Shown piece by piece: positions 1 to 7,543 of a stretch of DNA of 14,917 bases. The DNA lies in the NCBI GenBank assembly GCA_021372185.1, contig JAJFUY010000095.1, positions 1-14,917 on the forward strand, given 5' to 3'. A program made the position numbers and the translations under genes. This DNA comes from Chlamydiales bacterium. Its GTDB lineage: Bacteria > Chlamydiota > Chlamydiia > Chlamydiales > FEN-1388. The notes beneath the pieces are model-generated. The model saw only the letters and a list, made by a program, of their open reading frames with translations. It did no database searches and was not told the origin of the DNA. The number at the start of each line of letters is the position of its first letter. The first letter of the stretch is position 1.

Positions 1-1413
1 TACGCGGATAATGGGGTTGGGATGTATCAGATCGCGAATGAGGTGCATTAAAAATACTTTATTACTTTTGTCATCTTCGCTACGGTTGCTTATTTTATTA
101 TAGGTTACTATGTGCTCATCAAGCTGTTGAATGATGTTGTTTTGAGCTTTAATAATGTTCTCCGCCAGGTCTTGAGACTGAGCACCAGTGTCGCGGAAAA
201 ATTTTAATGAGATGTGCCATGGGGTCAGGGTACCAAAGGTCATTTCATACAGTTCAATACCAAGGGCGTAAAGGTCTGTTTTACTTAAATATTGTTGATC
301 AAGCTTTTCGTTGCTAAATCTTTGTTTCAGCAATTCTGGGCTGGTATAAGAGTATGTCCCATAAAAACCTTGCCGCCAGCAGGGTGTTTCACCCCGAGAC
401 AATATGGTTGCAAAATCATAATCGGCAAGAAGAGTATGGCATTCATCTTTTACAAGCATGTTACCAGCCTTGACATCTCCATGAATAATACCGAAATGAT
501 GAAGGGCGCTTAATTGAGTTAATATATCATACGCAAGGACAATGATCTCAGTAGATGTAAAGAGTTTACTTGCTTTCATATCTTGCATCGATGAAGTATA
601 AAAAGGAGCGATCATGCAACTTTTATGGATTTTTTCAGGGATTTCTCCTGGAGCACATTTTTTTACTTTTTCGTAACTAAAGAATTCATAATTGCAGATA
701 AGAACACTAAGAATATCCTTAAATTCTTGTTCGGAAAATACTTTTTTAACTCTTTGATCCAATGGCTCTTTATGCGCAATTATAGACTTATGTTTCTCGT
801 CATGCGTAACAAGTTGAAATACTTTTTCTACACCAATAACTGTTATCTTCTCAGCTTTATTTTTTGGATTAGTCCATCTAATGCGAATAGCTCGTGTACC
901 TCTTCTGTAACCACCCTTAGCAACATGAAGACCACCCTTTGTTTTTAGGTATATATACGCTGCCTTTTTTGTATGATTATAGCGGATTGTACGAGGAAGG
1001 CTTATAAGATCTTTTGTATGAGTATAAATCCCACGTTTGTCGTTATGTTCTAAAGCAAGAGAAATATCCTCTACGATGTCATTAATGTTGTCTTTTGTAA
1101 GCCCATGAAAATCCTCTCCTAAGCTTTCTATACCGCGTGTAAGGGCGCATACTAATGGGGTAGCTGTTTTGAGGTTAAGTGCTTGTAGTTCTGGGATGGG
1201 GTCGACTTCTTTATGTGATCCAGTCATGTATTTGCCAGCAACAAGCGTAACTTCATCAGGAGATAAGGTGTTTTGGTCCCCATGTTTATATTTATATCTT
1301 TGATGGGAGTTTGAGGTCGGAACAGGAATCGGTTTTGGCTGTGAGCGTGGGAGCGGCGGTGTGGGCCGTTGCTGCTGACTAAGTGGTTTTGAAACAACTG
1401 ATTGTGTAGTCAT
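1..1413 (-). CDS. Eukaryotic-like Ser/Thr protein kinase, 3' end cut by the window edge
   Basis: A reading frame without stops runs leftward from an ATG at 1411-1413 to base 1, giving 471 residues of an incomplete protein. Residues 1-35 are rich in Pro and Gln and look disordered. A kinase domain follows. A possible glycine-rich loop lies near 166-172 (AKGGYRRG) and a beta-3 lysine may be near 197, but the N-lobe is weakly conserved. The C-lobe is clear: catalytic loop HGDVKAGN at 311-318 (Asp313, Lys315, Asn318), metal-binding DYD at 331-333, SPE at 358-360, an Asp380 helix (KTDLYALGIE), and a subdomain XI Arg470 next to the edge. Two positions are odd: the HRD Arg is Gly and the DFG Gly is Asp. 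Catalytic Asp and Asn are kept, so activity is plausible but regulation is probably not the usual RD type. No signal peptide or membrane segment is visible, so it is likely cytosolic or an exported effector; the substrate is unknown. It has no clear Shine-Dalgarno sequence and diverges from the membrane protein gene beginning at 1541. Confidence 0.88.
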   Translation of the reverse strand, partial: MTTQSVVSKPLSQQQRPTPPLPRSQPKPIPVPTSNSHQRYKYKHGDQNTLSPDEVTLVAGKYMTGSHKEVDPIPELQALNLKTATPLVCALTRGIESLGEDFHGLTKDNINDIVEDISLALEHNDKRGIYTHTKDLISLPRTIRYNHTKKAAYIYLKTKGGLHVAKGGYRRGTRAIRIRWTNPKNKAEKITVIGVEKVFQLVTHDEKHKSIIAHKEPLDQRVKKVFSEQEFKDILSVLICNYEFFSYEKVKKCAPGEIPEKIHKSCMIAPFYTSSMQDMKASKLFTSTEIIVLAYDILTQLSALHHFGIIHGDVKAGNMLVKDECHTLLADYDFATILSRGETPCWRQGFYGTYSYTSPELLKQRFSNEKLDQQYLSKTDLYALGIELYEMTFGTLTPWHISLKFFRDTGAQSQDLAENIIKAQNNIIQQLDEHIVTYNKISNRSEDDKSNKVFLMHLIRDLIHPNPIIRV

Positions 1414-1441
1414 AGTGATTTTTTTGCATTATTTAAGTAAA

Positions 1442-1470
1442 ATTCTAACAAATAATACATAAAAAATCAA
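1442..1470 (-). promoter_or_regulatory. Probable sigma-70 promoter for the kinase gene
   Basis: Read on the minus strand, TTGATT (1470-1465) and TAGAAT (1447-1442) are separated by 17 bases, giving a short leader before the ATG at 1413. The whole 127-base gap to the gene at 1541 is very AT-rich. A weaker plus-strand pair, TTGTAT (1486-1491) and TAATAA (1508-1513) with a 16-base spacer, could serve the divergent membrane protein. Both are inferred from consensus only. Confidence 0.5.
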
Positions 1471-1540
1471 CTACTCATTATTAACTTGTATTAAATTATA
1501 AAATATGTAATAATCTTCCTTTAAATTAATGGAGTTTGTT

Positions 1541-3046
1541 ATGTCTATTAATGGAATTGGACCCTCAACTAACAGTAGTATTGTAGTGTTTCAGCCTGTA
1601 GATCGAGATCAAGCAGAGAATACTACTGATAGAGAAGACATCGAACTGGGGCTGCTTGGTAGCGATAATACATTTAATTTAACGCACAATCAGGTAAGAG
1701 AATTAAAAATTGAAAACTGGAAGAAAAACTGGTGGAAAATTCATGAGGAAGAAGATGCCGAAGGGAAGGAAGAAAAGACCGCGAAAAAACTTATGCCTAT
1801 AGGGGCAAAACAGTATGTTGCGCTTGCAGTCACCGTTGCGCTCACAACCGGTCTACAGTTTGTCTTTGAACAGGAGCCGGTCATGAGTAGTACAGCTGGC
1901 GCTGCCATGAACTCATGGAAAATTGTCTATATTCAAACAACGGCCCTTAAAGATACAAGAATTCCGCAAAATGTCATGAGAGCTATTGCGGGCACTATGC
2001 TTGTTGCTGCTATTATCTTTCGCTTTGTGCCAGACGATCCTAACGGAGTAATTCCAATCCTTCGTAAGCTTCCCCTCACCGATGCATCACTTGCGATTTT
2101 TGCAAAATGTGATTTAAACTCGCTTAAATTAGATCAAAAACTTATTGCTCTTTTTAGAAGATGCTGTAATCGCGAATTTCCTGCGGTACCTGCAAAAATC
2201 GTCACCCTACTTGCACAAGCATCGGTGATGGGCGTGGTTATGAGTGTTCCAAATGTCGTCGGATCTTATGTGGCTGCGGCTGCTGCCGTTCTGAAAAAAG
2301 CACAGTGGAGACGAATAGCTGATCTAGTTTGGCAAGCAGCAGATAGAGTGGAAGATCCTGTCAAACGTAAAGTTGCAATTGCCGCGTCTATTGGTTCATG
2401 CGTCTCACTTACGGCAGCTTGCGCGTATGCGTCTACTACCCCTCTATTTCAAAATTCGTACATTAGTTGGCTTCCTGTGGCAGCGGGAATTATCTCCTTT
2501 GATGCTGTTTCCAGAACAGTAAAACAGCTGATTAATGCCTTTACTCTTCCTGAGGAAGATGAAATTAAAGAACAGCTTGGTCTACTTGAGGATGTCGAAA
2601 TAAAGCAGCCGGCCCCAACATTTTGGAGTAGATGTTCAACTGTCCTTCAAACAGTTGGGCTTTTTGGCGCAGCGGGTGGTATCTCAGCGTTAGTTGGTCC
2701 TACAATGATTCATAAGCCTGGTGAGCAAAGTGTAACAACCATTCCGGCTGTTGCGGTCTCCATCGGCCAAGAAGCTGCTTCCTATCTTAAATCAGCTACA
2801 GGGCTGATTTTTCAGAAGTCTAAAGCCGCACTTGCGGCTACTGTTGGCTTAGTAGCTGCTGGCACTGGTGTCTTTCTTGCTCGAAATGCGCTCGGTATTG
2901 ATCGCTATCTCACACCAGGTTATGGAGCTTGTGTCTTTGGTCTTGCTACTGTCTTTACGACAGGTCTCTATCTCAACAAAGCTACGCTTAAAGCAGATAA
3001 AAGGCCAAAAATTAAAAAAATTGAGGTGCAAAGTAGCAACAGCTAG
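1541..3046 (+). CDS. Multi-pass membrane protein of unknown function
   Basis: I do not recognise this family. The ATG at 1541 is preferred over the in-frame ATG at 1529 because GGAG at 1531-1534 lies 6 bases upstream of it; this gives 501 residues. Residues 1-90 are soluble, polar and charged, with an acidic/lysine-rich patch at about 62-83 (EEEDAEGKEEKTAKK). Hydrophobic, Ala/Gly/Val-rich segments lie near 91-108, 146-162, 218-248, 276-296, 307-321, 367-388, 431-446 and 460-477, suggesting about eight membrane passes. A charged loop at about 336-355 (LPEEDEIKEQLGLLEDVEIK) separates two halves. The C-terminus is basic (KADKRPKIKK). There is no cleavable signal peptide. The protein is probably in the inner membrane, or could be an effector that inserts into host membranes. 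Divergent pairing with a kinase gene hints at, but does not show, a shared role. Confidence 0.8.
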   Translation: MSINGIGPSTNSSIVVFQPVDRDQAENTTDREDIELGLLGSDNTFNLTHNQVRELKIENWKKNWWKIHEEEDAEGKEEKTAKKLMPIGAKQYVALAVTVALTTGLQFVFEQEPVMSSTAGAAMNSWKIVYIQTTALKDTRIPQNVMRAIAGTMLVAAIIFRFVPDDPNGVIPILRKLPLTDASLAIFAKCDLNSLKLDQKLIALFRRCCNREFPAVPAKIVTLLAQASVMGVVMSVPNVVGSYVAAAAAVLKKAQWRRIADLVWQAADRVEDPVKRKVAIAASIGSCVSLTAACAYASTTPLFQNSYISWLPVAAGIISFDAVSRTVKQLINAFTLPEEDEIKEQLGLLEDVEIKQPAPTFWSRCSTVLQTVGLFGAAGGISALVGPTMIHKPGEQSVTTIPAVAVSIGQEAASYLKSATGLIFQKSKAALAATVGLVAAGTGVFLARNALGIDRYLTPGYGACVFGLATVFTTGLYLNKATLKADKRPKIKKIEVQSSNS

Positions 3047-3078
3047 CTAAGGGAGGGGGTGATATTCTCTATCTTGAG

Positions 3079-3237
3079 ATGGCCACTACCAAGCAAACTT
3101 ACGTCTATCCTTTTGCGCCAGAGCTACCCGTTCCCCCATTACGATCAAAAATCGCCCTGTGTTTAATAGCTGGGATAGTGAGCGATTCTTCAAATATGAT
3201 ATCTATAACTTATGTGCTATCAAAAAAACGCGTTTAG
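3079..3237 (+). pseudogene. Frameshifted remnant of a ppdK 5' region
   Basis: An ATG at 3079 opens a 52-codon frame whose start matches the intact ppdK product 1.2 kb downstream: MATTKQTYVYPFAPELPVPP compared with MAITTTTNKQTYVYPFAPELPVPP. Bases 3091-3146 match 4317-4372 with three differences in 56, all synonymous. The copy then jumps: 3151-3185 matches 4944-4979, with one base lost and two substitutions. The deletion of about 190 codons (intact residues 28-217) kept the frame at first; the single-base loss then shifted it, and the frame stops at 3235-3237. It therefore encodes no kinase domain. It is most simply a decayed partial duplication. Expression as a short peptide is not excluded, but I see no well-placed ribosome binding site: GGGAGGGGG lies too far upstream. 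Confidence 0.85.
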
Positions 3238-3267
3238 ACTTCATGCAAAAGCGTATAAAAGATTGTC

Positions 3268-3957
3268 CTAAGGCTCTTGGAGAAATGCATGCCATTGATT
3301 AACTAGTGCTTCTTTTGAGAGGCCTATGATCTGTTCAAAAGATGAATAGTCTTCAAGAAGTTTAAGTACGGCTTCCCAACCATACTTTTTTTCAATATAG
3401 GAAGTAAGTGATACGGCGCACCAGCCCATTCCAGGTAATCCATAAGTTGAATTTTCTAATTCGTTGATCTCTGGTAAAAACGAGGGCACTCTCTGGTATG
3501 GCCAATCTACCCTTTTTGCAGTAATACCAGCTACTAACCACCATGGTGCATTGCATTGGGGGAATTTATTATAAATAAAGGCCTGCACCACTGCTTTTAA
3601 AAGGGCCTTTCTTACATTTTCAGCCGAATGATAGGAGCCGGGATTCAGTGGAGAAATCATCTGGATGGGATTGCCAAACTGGATAATCCACCAGTCGGGA
3701 GCATCCTCGGCATCAATTGTTTTATGAAATGTGGTTAAATCGGGAAAAAGCTGTATCTGAATTCTCTCGGAAAATTGTGTTTGAAATTCTTCTGAAAGTT
3801 TAGGGTAGAGGGTCTCGCATGACTGAACAAGCGCACGACACTCTTCTTTATCTTGTTCGCTGCAGGTTATTTCAAAATGTTCAGAGTTTACCGAATTCTG
3901 ATATGCCGATAGGGGGGCATAAAGACTTAGCAAGAGTATAAGAGAGCGAAAAAGCAT
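3268..3957 (-). CDS. Exported protein with a degenerate peptidase-MA-like fold
   Basis: The 229-residue product begins with a signal peptide (hydrophobic core LILLLSLYAPLSA, likely cleavage near residue 18). AGGAG lies 5 bases before the ATG. The layout follows peptidase-MA-like (gluzincin) proteins: an N-terminal 'SEHFEI' strand and helix, a central PDWW region at 87-90, a helix at 115-129 where HExxH would sit, a following 'APWWLVAGITAKR' at 137-149 that resembles the usual P-x-W-L-x-E-G motif, and a C-terminal 'KYGWEAVLKLL...IIGLSKEALVNQWHAFL' typical of these proteins. The zinc-binding His-Glu-x-x-His is absent (KAVVQAF) and the downstream Glu is Ala143, so I infer a non-catalytic periplasmic or surface protein. 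Cys32, Cys40, Cys47, Cys135 and Cys180 could form disulfides. It is transcribed alone from the promoter at 3984-4013. The family assignment is by pattern and is moderately sure. Confidence 0.75.
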   Translation of the reverse strand: MLFRSLILLLSLYAPLSAYQNSVNSEHFEITCSEQDKEECRALVQSCETLYPKLSEEFQTQFSERIQIQLFPDLTTFHKTIDAEDAPDWWIIQFGNPIQMISPLNPGSYHSAENVRKALLKAVVQAFIYNKFPQCNAPWWLVAGITAKRVDWPYQRVPSFLPEINELENSTYGLPGMGWCAVSLTSYIEKKYGWEAVLKLLEDYSSFEQIIGLSKEALVNQWHAFLQEP

Positions 3958-3983
3958 ACAAAGCTCCTATAAAATAAGCCGTG

Positions 3984-4013
3984 AGTATACTTGAGGCTGT
4001 TGACAGAAGTCAA
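3984..4013 (-). promoter_or_regulatory. Near-consensus promoter for the exported peptidase-MA-like gene
   Basis: On the minus strand, TTGACT (4013-4008) and TATACT (3989-3984) are separated by 18 bases, each one base off consensus. The start point would fall about 20 bases before the ATG at 3957, leaving room for the AGGAG site. The -35 box lies within the dyad at 3995-4018. Confidence 0.65.
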
Positions 4014-4018
4014 CGGCC
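3995..4018. repeat. Ten-base dyad overlapping the -35 box; candidate operator
   Basis: GGCTGTTGAC at 3995-4004 pairs with GTCAACGGCC at 4009-4018 across an AGAA loop, with one G-T wobble; an A-T pair extends it at 3994/4019. No T-run follows on either strand, so it is not a normal intrinsic terminator. It covers the -35 box of the minus-strand promoter, which suggests a repressor or activator site. Confidence 0.5.
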
Positions 4019-4155
4019 TTCGAGGGGAGTTTAGCTCCAGACGGTGAAAGTGGCGCCCATGATGAGGAGCATAACGAGATAGAAAACAGAGCAAATATCG
4101 TTTTGAAGTAACAAGTTGCCGCGATAAGAAGCACTAAACTTGTGATAGTGTCTAA

Positions 4156-4192
4156 AGGCGTCTGGCTTCACAGCTACTGAAACCAGACGCCT
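4156..4192 (+). terminator. Stable hairpin followed by a short T-run
   Basis: AGGCGTCTGG (4156-4165) and CCAGACGCCT (4183-4192) are perfect complements around a 17-base loop that itself contains TCA/TGA arms. ATTTTCT follows on the plus strand. It resembles an intrinsic terminator, but no plus-strand gene is recognisable upstream between 3958 and 4155, so it could end a small RNA, be left over from a lost gene, or shield ppdK from readthrough. Apart from this, the two candidate promoters and the 3995-4018 dyad, the 335-base gap 3958-4292 shows nothing certain. Confidence 0.45.
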
Positions 4193-4216
4193 ATTTTCTG
4201 AGGTTAGCCTGACCCG

Positions 4217-4264
4217 TTGGTAAAATCATCCATGCTTGCTAAATTATTCCTTCTTTAGGCATGG
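4217..4264 (+). promoter_or_regulatory. Possible ppdK promoter with overlapping dyad
   Basis: TTGGTA (4217-4222) and TAAATT (4240-4245) are 17 bases apart, each four of six to consensus. An imperfect dyad, CCATGC (4230-4235) with GCATGG (4259-4264) and inner arms CTAAA (4239-4243) and TTTAG, spans the -10 region. A second small hairpin (GGTCAAA with TTTGATC, 4263-4279) sits just before the ribosome binding site. Either dyad could regulate ppdK; this is inference from consensus only. Confidence 0.35.
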
Positions 4265-4292
4265 TCAAATTTTTTGATCAATGGGGGAATTT

Positions 4293-7058
4293 ATGGCTAT
4301 TACTACTACCACTAACAAGCAAACATACGTCTATCCTTTTGCGCCAGAGCTACCTGTTCCTCCATTACGATCTGATTTATTAGGCGGTAAGGGTAAAGGC
4401 TGTGCTGAAATGGCCTCTATTGGCATGCCTGTACCGGCGGGGTTTATCATTACTACAGAAGCCTGTAATAGCTATCGCCATGCCGGCAAAACCTTTCCTC
4501 AAGGCTTAAAAGAACAGATTGCCTCAAGTGTGCACATTTTAGAGCAGTTAAATAAAAAAGAGTTTGGCAGTTCAACAAACCCATTACTTGTGTCAGTAAG
4601 ATCGGGTGCGCGAGTATCAATGCCCGGCATGATGGATACTGTACTTGATTTGGGGCTAAATGATGAATCTGTGAAAGGATTTGCCAAATCTTGTAATAAC
4701 GAGCGGCTTGCTTATGATAGCTACCGGCGCTTTATCATGATGTTTTCTGATATCGTGTATGGTGTATGCCGCAAAATTTTTGAACATGCATTTGAAGTTC
4801 TAAAAATCCAAGAAAAGGTACAAGAAGATACTGATGTAAGTGTGGATGCCTTAAAAGAATCCTGCCGCATCTTTCAGACGATCTTTGAGCAGCAGGTAAA
4901 AAAGCCTTTCCCGCAAAATGCCTTTGAACAGCTCCATAGCGCTATCGGCGCTGTATTTAATAGCTGGGATAGTGAGCGAGCTGTTCTTTATCGCGAGCTT
5001 AATCATATACCAGATGATTGGGGAACAGCCGTTGTTGTGCAGACTATGGTGTTTGGTAACAGGAACAATAATTCTGCTACAGGTGTTGCCTTTACAAGGG
5101 ATCCCGCATCAGGAGAGAACCACTTTTACGGTGAATTTTTAGTAAATGCTCAAGGTGAAGAGGTTGTAGCGGGCATAAGAACTCCTCATCCCATAAACCG
5201 CCGTCAAAAAGAAAAGACAAAGTCAGACTTAGAGTGCTTAGAAGAGCTGATGCCCGAGGCCTATAGCCAGCTTTTAACCATCGTTAAACGGTTAGAAAAG
5301 CACTACAAGGACATGCAAGATATAGAATTTACAATAGACGACAACAAACTCTATATGCTTCAGACACGATCTGGCAAAAGAACAGGCTTTGCAGCGGTGC
5401 GTGTGGCAGTTGAAATGTTAGATGAGGGCTTAATAGATGAAAGAACGGCCCTAAAACAGGTTGAGCCAAATCAATTGATACAGCTACTAGCGCCCGTTTT
5501 TGACTCAAAAGCCAAAAGTGATGCCAAAAAATTCTTTGTAGCAAAGGGTCTTAACGCAGGCCCAGGAGCTGCATCAGGTAAAGCCGCTTTTAGCTCTGAT
5601 AAGGCTGTAGAGTATAAAAAGAACGGCCATAAATGCATTCTTGTACGAGAAGAAGCAAACCCAAGTGATTTCCCCGGCATGGTAGCAGCAGAGGGCATTT
5701 TAACCACTCGAGGTGGCAGCACAAGCCATGCGGCAGTTGTTGCTCGCGGTATGGGAAAGCCCTGTGTTGTTGGCTGCGGGGCACTTTTTATAAATGAAAC
5801 GGCAAAGACACTCTCAATGCAAGATAAAGTTTTGCATGAAGGTGATGATATATCTATTGACGGTATGACAGGAGAGGTGTTTTTTGCAGCGCTACCTACG
5901 AGCCCCTCAGAAGTTGTGCAGGTGATGATTGAAAAGTCTAAAAAACCAGAAGACTCTTTGGTGTTTAGGCAGTATGACCGCCTCATGAACATTGCAGATA
6001 CCTATAGAAAGCTTGAAGTACGGGCTAATGCTGATAATCCAACTGACAGCATAGTAGCACGAGCTTTTGGCGCGCAAGGTGTGGGCCTATGCCGTACAGA
6101 GCATATGTTTATGAACCCTGAGCGATTAAACGATGTACGATGCATGTTCTTTAGCACGCGTACTGAAGATAGAAAAGTAGCTATAGATCGTCTACAAAAA
6201 CACCAAAAGAGTGATTTTATAGGCATATTTAGGGTGATGGATGGCCTACCGGTAACTATACGATTACTTGACCCGCCACTTCATGAGTTTATGCCGCATA
6301 GTGATGAAGAGCTTGAACTAGTAGCTGATACAATAAATTTACCACTGGCAGAACTGGTAAAAATTCGTGTTAGCCTGCAAGAGCAAAACCCCATGCTTGG
6401 CCATAGAGGCTGCCGTTTGGGCATAAGCTATCCAGAAATAAGTGAAATGCAGACAAGGGCTATCTTAGAGGCAGCAATCGAAGTGAGCAAAGAGGGTAAG
6501 GCAGTGCACCCAGAAATAATGGTGCCACTAGTTGGTATCGAAGGTGAGCTCATCCACCAAAAAGCCATCATCGACAAAACAGCTCAAGAAGTATTCAAAG
6601 ATCAAAATGCTACCGTACATTATACTGTGGGAACGATGATTGAGCTACCAAGAGCTGCACTCATGGCAGATAGTATTGCCAAACACGCCCAGTTCTTTAG
6701 CTTTGGCACAAACGACTTAACGCAAACAACCTTTGGCATAAGCCGAGACGATAGCGCCAAATTCGTACCCATGTACGTAAAAGGCCTTACAAATCCAAAC
6801 GGCTCTGATGAAATGATCCACATCCTATCTGACGACCCATTTCAGGTTCTAGATGCAGCCGGAGTTGGCCAGTTGATGAAAATCGCTCTAGAGCTAGGCC
6901 GTAAAACCCGGCCAGACTTAGTATGCGGCATCTGCGGAGAACACGGCGGCGAGCCCCACTCCGTGGCATTCTGCCACACTTTGGGCCTCAACTACGTCTC
7001 CTGCTCCCCCTATCGCGTAGCAATCGCCCGCCTAGCAGCAGCAATAGCGGCATTGTAA
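4293..7058 (+). CDS. ppdK: Pyruvate, phosphate dikinase
   Basis: The enzyme interconverts pyruvate + ATP + phosphate and phosphoenolpyruvate + AMP + pyrophosphate in the cytosol, linking glycolysis and gluconeogenesis. The 921-residue chain shows the full domain order. An N-terminal ATP-grasp domain begins with GGKGKG (31-36), includes VRSGARVSMPGMMDT (102-115) and ends with MLQTRSGKRTG (355-365). The swivelling phosphohistidine domain has TRGGSTSHAAVVARG with His479. The C-terminal PEP/pyruvate TIM barrel has GLCRTEHMF (598-606), GHRGCRLG (703-710), GTMIELPRAA (780-789), FSFGTNDLTQ (802-811) and GICGEHGG with catalytic Cys881. All key residues are present. ATG 4293 is chosen over 4281 because GGGGGA at 4283-4288 is well placed, and because the decayed copy at 3079 begins at the matching codon. 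The chain is slightly longer than the usual 870-890 residues. It stands as a single gene. Confidence 0.97.
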   Translation: MAITTTTNKQTYVYPFAPELPVPPLRSDLLGGKGKGCAEMASIGMPVPAGFIITTEACNSYRHAGKTFPQGLKEQIASSVHILEQLNKKEFGSSTNPLLVSVRSGARVSMPGMMDTVLDLGLNDESVKGFAKSCNNERLAYDSYRRFIMMFSDIVYGVCRKIFEHAFEVLKIQEKVQEDTDVSVDALKESCRIFQTIFEQQVKKPFPQNAFEQLHSAIGAVFNSWDSERAVLYRELNHIPDDWGTAVVVQTMVFGNRNNNSATGVAFTRDPASGENHFYGEFLVNAQGEEVVAGIRTPHPINRRQKEKTKSDLECLEELMPEAYSQLLTIVKRLEKHYKDMQDIEFTIDDNKLYMLQTRSGKRTGFAAVRVAVEMLDEGLIDERTALKQVEPNQLIQLLAPVFDSKAKSDAKKFFVAKGLNAGPGAASGKAAFSSDKAVEYKKNGHKCILVREEANPSDFPGMVAAEGILTTRGGSTSHAAVVARGMGKPCVVGCGALFINETAKTLSMQDKVLHEGDDISIDGMTGEVFFAALPTSPSEVVQVMIEKSKKPEDSLVFRQYDRLMNIADTYRKLEVRANADNPTDSIVARAFGAQGVGLCRTEHMFMNPERLNDVRCMFFSTRTEDRKVAIDRLQKHQKSDFIGIFRVMDGLPVTIRLLDPPLHEFMPHSDEELELVADTINLPLAELVKIRVSLQEQNPMLGHRGCRLGISYPEISEMQTRAILEAAIEVSKEGKAVHPEIMVPLVGIEGELIHQKAIIDKTAQEVFKDQNATVHYTVGTMIELPRAALMADSIAKHAQFFSFGTNDLTQTTFGISRDDSAKFVPMYVKGLTNPNGSDEMIHILSDDPFQVLDAAGVGQLMKIALELGRKTRPDLVCGICGEHGGEPHSVAFCHTLGLNYVSCSPYRVAIARLAAAIAAL

Positions 7059-7072
7059 TTTTTTTATAGAGT

Positions 7073-7094
7073 GTGGCTTCTCCACCTGTTTTTT
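7073..7094 (+). terminator. Weak terminator after ppdK
   Basis: A short stem GTGG (7073-7076) / CCAC (7082-7085) is followed by a six-T run at 7089-7094. The stem is only 4 bp, so termination would be weak; its place just after the ppdK stop supports the call. Confidence 0.35.
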
Positions 7095-7098
7095 GTGC

Positions 7099-7127
7099 TT
7101 GCCATATTAGATATAGTTTGCTATATT
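7099..7127 (+). promoter_or_regulatory. Near-consensus promoter of the SnoaL-like/TetR unit
   Basis: TTGCCA (7099-7104) and TATATT (7122-7127) are separated by exactly 17 bases, each one base off the sigma-70 consensus. The start point would be near 7134, about 30 bases before the ATG at 7166. Confidence 0.7.
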
Positions 7128-7130
7128 GAA
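7107..7130. promoter_or_regulatory. Palindromic candidate operator for the adjacent TetR regulator
   Basis: ATATAGTTTGCTATAT at 7111-7126 has two perfect 6-base half-sites around TTTG, with further symmetric TT (7107-7108) and AA (7129-7130). It covers the promoter spacer and most of the -10 box, the usual place for a TetR-family operator. Binding by the regulator encoded at 7544-8161 is inferred from position and symmetry. Confidence 0.55.
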
Positions 7131-7165
7131 ATGAGATGGTTAAAAATTCACATAAAGGAATATGT

Positions 7166-7534
7166 ATGAACGACAAAAATTTGGCTTCAGGTGTTGCGTA
7201 TTATGAGGCGATGGGAAGGAAGGATCTTTCTACAATTGAAACATATCTTCATCCAGATGTGCGGCTCATAAGCCCGCTTGCAGAAATTACTGGAAAAGAA
7301 AATGTGCTGAACTCAGTAACGCACTTTCTAGATGTTTTTAATACGCTAACAATTCGTGCAAGCTGCGGTAATGACAACCATGTTATGCTCGCCTATGACC
7401 TACACTGCGCTGCCCCATTTGGGCTTGTTCGTGGAGCTGTGCTGCTGACGTTTAAAGATGGCTTAATTTTTCAGTATGAGCTATTTTATGATGCACGACC
7501 ATTTGTCTCTAAGAAAGAAGAAATTTTTAACTGA
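7166..7534 (+). CDS. NTF2/SnoaL-fold protein
   Basis: The 122-residue product looks like a small cone-shaped NTF2-like protein: an N-terminal helix (ASGVAYYEAMGRKDLSTIETYLHPDVRLISPL), a 'G-K-E' turn at 43-45 leading into a helix (VLNSVTHFLDVF), then strands TIRASCGNDNHVMLAYDLHCA, GLVRGAVLLTFKDGLIFQYELFYD. This is the classic order of SnoaL-like proteins, which may act as small isomerases, hydrolases or binding proteins; the substrate cannot be read from sequence. ATG 7166 is chosen over 7136 because AAAGGA ends 6 bases before it. It is the first gene of a unit with the TetR regulator 9 bases downstream, so it is probably controlled by it, possibly as a response to a toxic or signalling compound. 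Confidence 0.8.
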   Translation: MNDKNLASGVAYYEAMGRKDLSTIETYLHPDVRLISPLAEITGKENVLNSVTHFLDVFNTLTIRASCGNDNHVMLAYDLHCAAPFGLVRGAVLLTFKDGLIFQYELFYDARPFVSKKEEIFN

Positions 7535-7543
7535 CGAATTACT

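Noticed and set aside
292..948. Plus-strand open frames at 292-513 and 625-948
   Set aside because: They lie antisense to the kinase gene, whose motifs are clear on the minus strand, and show no family signature.
3995..4018. Intrinsic terminator
   Set aside because: Neither side has a T-run; the position over a good -35 box fits an operator better.
5471..5992. 173-codon minus-strand frame inside ppdK
   Set aside because: It is antisense to the conserved swivelling domain of ppdK; its composition is that of a reverse-strand shadow.
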